NCBI GenBank assembly: GCA_013396635.1
Contig: WBMW01005039.1
Coordinates: 62,001-126,000 of the forward strand
Direction: 5' to 3'
Length of the DNA: 64,000 bases
Source of the DNA: Penelope pileata
Lineage: Eukaryota > Chordata > Aves > Galliformes > Cracidae
In this document: one piece after another, positions 62,820 to 64,000 of the stretch
How the letters are laid out: every line of letters begins with the position of its first letter
How positions within the stretch are numbered: position 1 is the first letter of the stretch
Made by a program: the position numbers and the translations under genes
Notes under the pieces: generated by a model
Database searches by the model: none
Told to the model about the DNA's origin: nothing
What the model saw: only the letters and a program-made list of their open reading frames with translations

Positions 62820-63220
62820 ATAAAGCATTAATATATTTATCTGTTTTTATGCAAACAGAAGCAGTGAATTCGCTTTTTCATGCACAGAAATTAAATTCAA
62901 CGTGATCATAAGAATATGTTAACATAGTAAAATATCTAATGAATAATTCAGGCTCTTAGGAGTGAAATGCTGAAGGAGACATTTTCAGATGACTGTGTTG
63001 ACAAGCTCTGATGTCCAATATGTTCAATGCAATGGAGAATGAGTCGGAAAGCCCATGTCATTTTTCTAGCTTGTTTGCTTCTCATCAATAATAAATGGCA
63101 TCATGCATTCATTTTAGATTCCCTACTGGAAAGACTGGAACATTCATGCTAGAAATCAAAAGTGCATCACAATGACGTCAATACCCAGATGTACGAATGA
63201 GTCAGTTGCATGCTTCTGAC
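62820..63220. promoter_or_regulatory. Candidate noncoding element with CRE and AP-1 sites
   Basis: A full palindromic CRE, TGACGTCA, lies at 63173-63180 and an AP-1 heptamer, TGAGTCA, at 63198-63204, 17 bases apart. POU/octamer-like TTATGCAAAC (near 62847) and several ATTAA cores precede them. The block is low in repeats and has no frame of note. These are classical CREB/ATF and FOS/JUN consensus sites; whether they are bound here is unknown. Confidence 0.3.
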
Positions 63221-63450
63221 CAAGACAGCATTTAAAAGAGTTAAGAAAAAAGCCACCACTCTTTACAATAAGGAGAACTCATGCATCACACCTGCTGGCA
63301 TGTTCAACCTGGTAAGGGTTATGCTTCCTCAGATACCTTTAGGTACATGCCAACTTCTGGCCAGGCTGTCAGAAAGTCAGTCGGAAAACAAGAGGTTAAC
63401 TCGTATATTTGTTTTCAAGCAGCCTTTTTTACCCACCAGGCTAACATAGG

Positions 63451-63718
63451 GTCATAGAATCATAGAATGGCCCGGGTTGGAAGAGACCCCAAGGGTCATC
63501 AGGTTCCAACCCCCCTGCCACAGGCAGGGCCACCAACCTCCAGGTCTGGTACTAGATCAGGTTACCCAGGACCCCATCTAACCTGGTCTCAAACATGTCC
63601 AGGGACAGGGCATCCACAACCTCTCTGGGCAGCCTGTTCCAGCACCTCGCCACTCTGGTAAAGAACTTCCCCCTGATGTCTAATCTAAACCTTCCCTCCT
63701 TCAGCTTAAAACCATTGG
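63451..63718 (-). mobile_element. Young-looking CR1 LINE 3' fragment (minus strand)
   Basis: The plus strand starts with the intact double tail TCATAGAATCATAGAATGG, then CCCGGGTTGGAAGAGACCCC and AAGGGTCATCAGGTTCCAAC. It continues with the canonical CTGCCACAGGCAGGGCCACC, CATCCACAACCTCTCTGGGC, AGCCTGTTCCAGCACCTCGC and CTTCCCTCCTTCAGCTTAAA blocks. Few differences from the consensus I know are visible. It resembles the galliform CR1-F type, which is the main reason for favouring a galliform source. The 3' end is at 63451 and the 5' truncation near 63718. Confidence 0.95.
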
Positions 63719-64000
63719 TCAAAACCAGTTTGTTTGGATCTCAAAGATTTTAAGTGCTGGCCTACTGACTGTGATTTTGCAAATAGAGACCAAAACAGAC
63801 TGACCACAAACATGCAACAAAGGATTAGAGTTAAGCTTCCTTATCTCAAAAAGAGCATTGGAATTCTCCCTTGCTCCCCCAAGGAGCTCACTAGTCTAGC
63901 TCATCATACCACATTAAATCATAATCATCATTTTAAATAATTTGTGATTTATGTAATCACAAACAGGCCTATTGAGTACAATTAACCTACACTGATATAG
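63719..64000. other. Unique sequence at the right edge
   Basis: AT-rich with no recognisable feature. The window ends inside it. Confidence 0.5.

Noticed and set aside
1..64000. CRISPR arrays, operons, prokaryotic mobile elements or toxin systems
   Set aside because: The DNA is vertebrate in repeat content and coding density; no regularly spaced repeats or prokaryote-like gene packing exist.

Overview
This window looks like bird nuclear DNA, most likely from a galliform or close relative. Three things point there. Its interspersed repeats are nearly all 3' pieces of CR1 LINEs ending in the ATTCTATGATTCTATGA type of tail. One of them (63451-63718) resembles the youngest chicken CR1 type. The one LTR (9325-10036) resembles an avian ERVL-like LTR family. 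The rest is AT-leaning, CpG-poor single-copy sequence. I could not support any protein-coding gene, rRNA or tRNA in the 64 kb. The open frames are short, unrecognised, and of the length expected by chance or inside repeats. I read the window as a gene desert or part of a very large intron. The locus and neighbouring genes cannot be named from the sequence.

Layout. 1-2.6 kb holds an assembly scar: a 180-bp AT-rich block between two single Ns is an exact copy of sequence 686 bp downstream, and the CR1 tail beside it is also duplicated exactly. A CR1 piece lies at 4.7 kb and a 26-N gap inside poly(T) at 8.03 kb. From 8.57 to 10.27 kb an old CR1 with recognisable reverse-transcriptase remnants is interrupted by a solo LTR. 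From 10.3 to 20 kb there is unique sequence with microsatellites, a CR1 tail at 19.1 kb and a weak MIR-like match. Around 20.4-21.1 kb is a CpG-retaining block with two perfect TGATTGACAG decamers 41 bp apart, the best regulatory candidate in the window. From 21 to 36 kb there is unique sequence with one ancient CR1 tail near 28.0 kb. From 36 to 64 kb are further unique stretches, CR1 pieces at 37.3, 52.3 and 63.5 kb, and several homeodomain-site-rich blocks (36.0-36.7, 43.8-44.2, 47.3-47.7 and 62.8-63.2 kb) that look like conserved noncoding elements.

If the window has a function, it is probably distal cis-regulation of a neighbouring developmental gene. That is inference from motif clusters and lack of genes. 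I found no convincing undescribed system. The most testable leads are the paired PBX-PREP/MEIS sites, the 10-bp-periodic AATT array at 44161-44190, the exon-like CpG cluster at 58795-58864, and the assembly error at 1600-2569.
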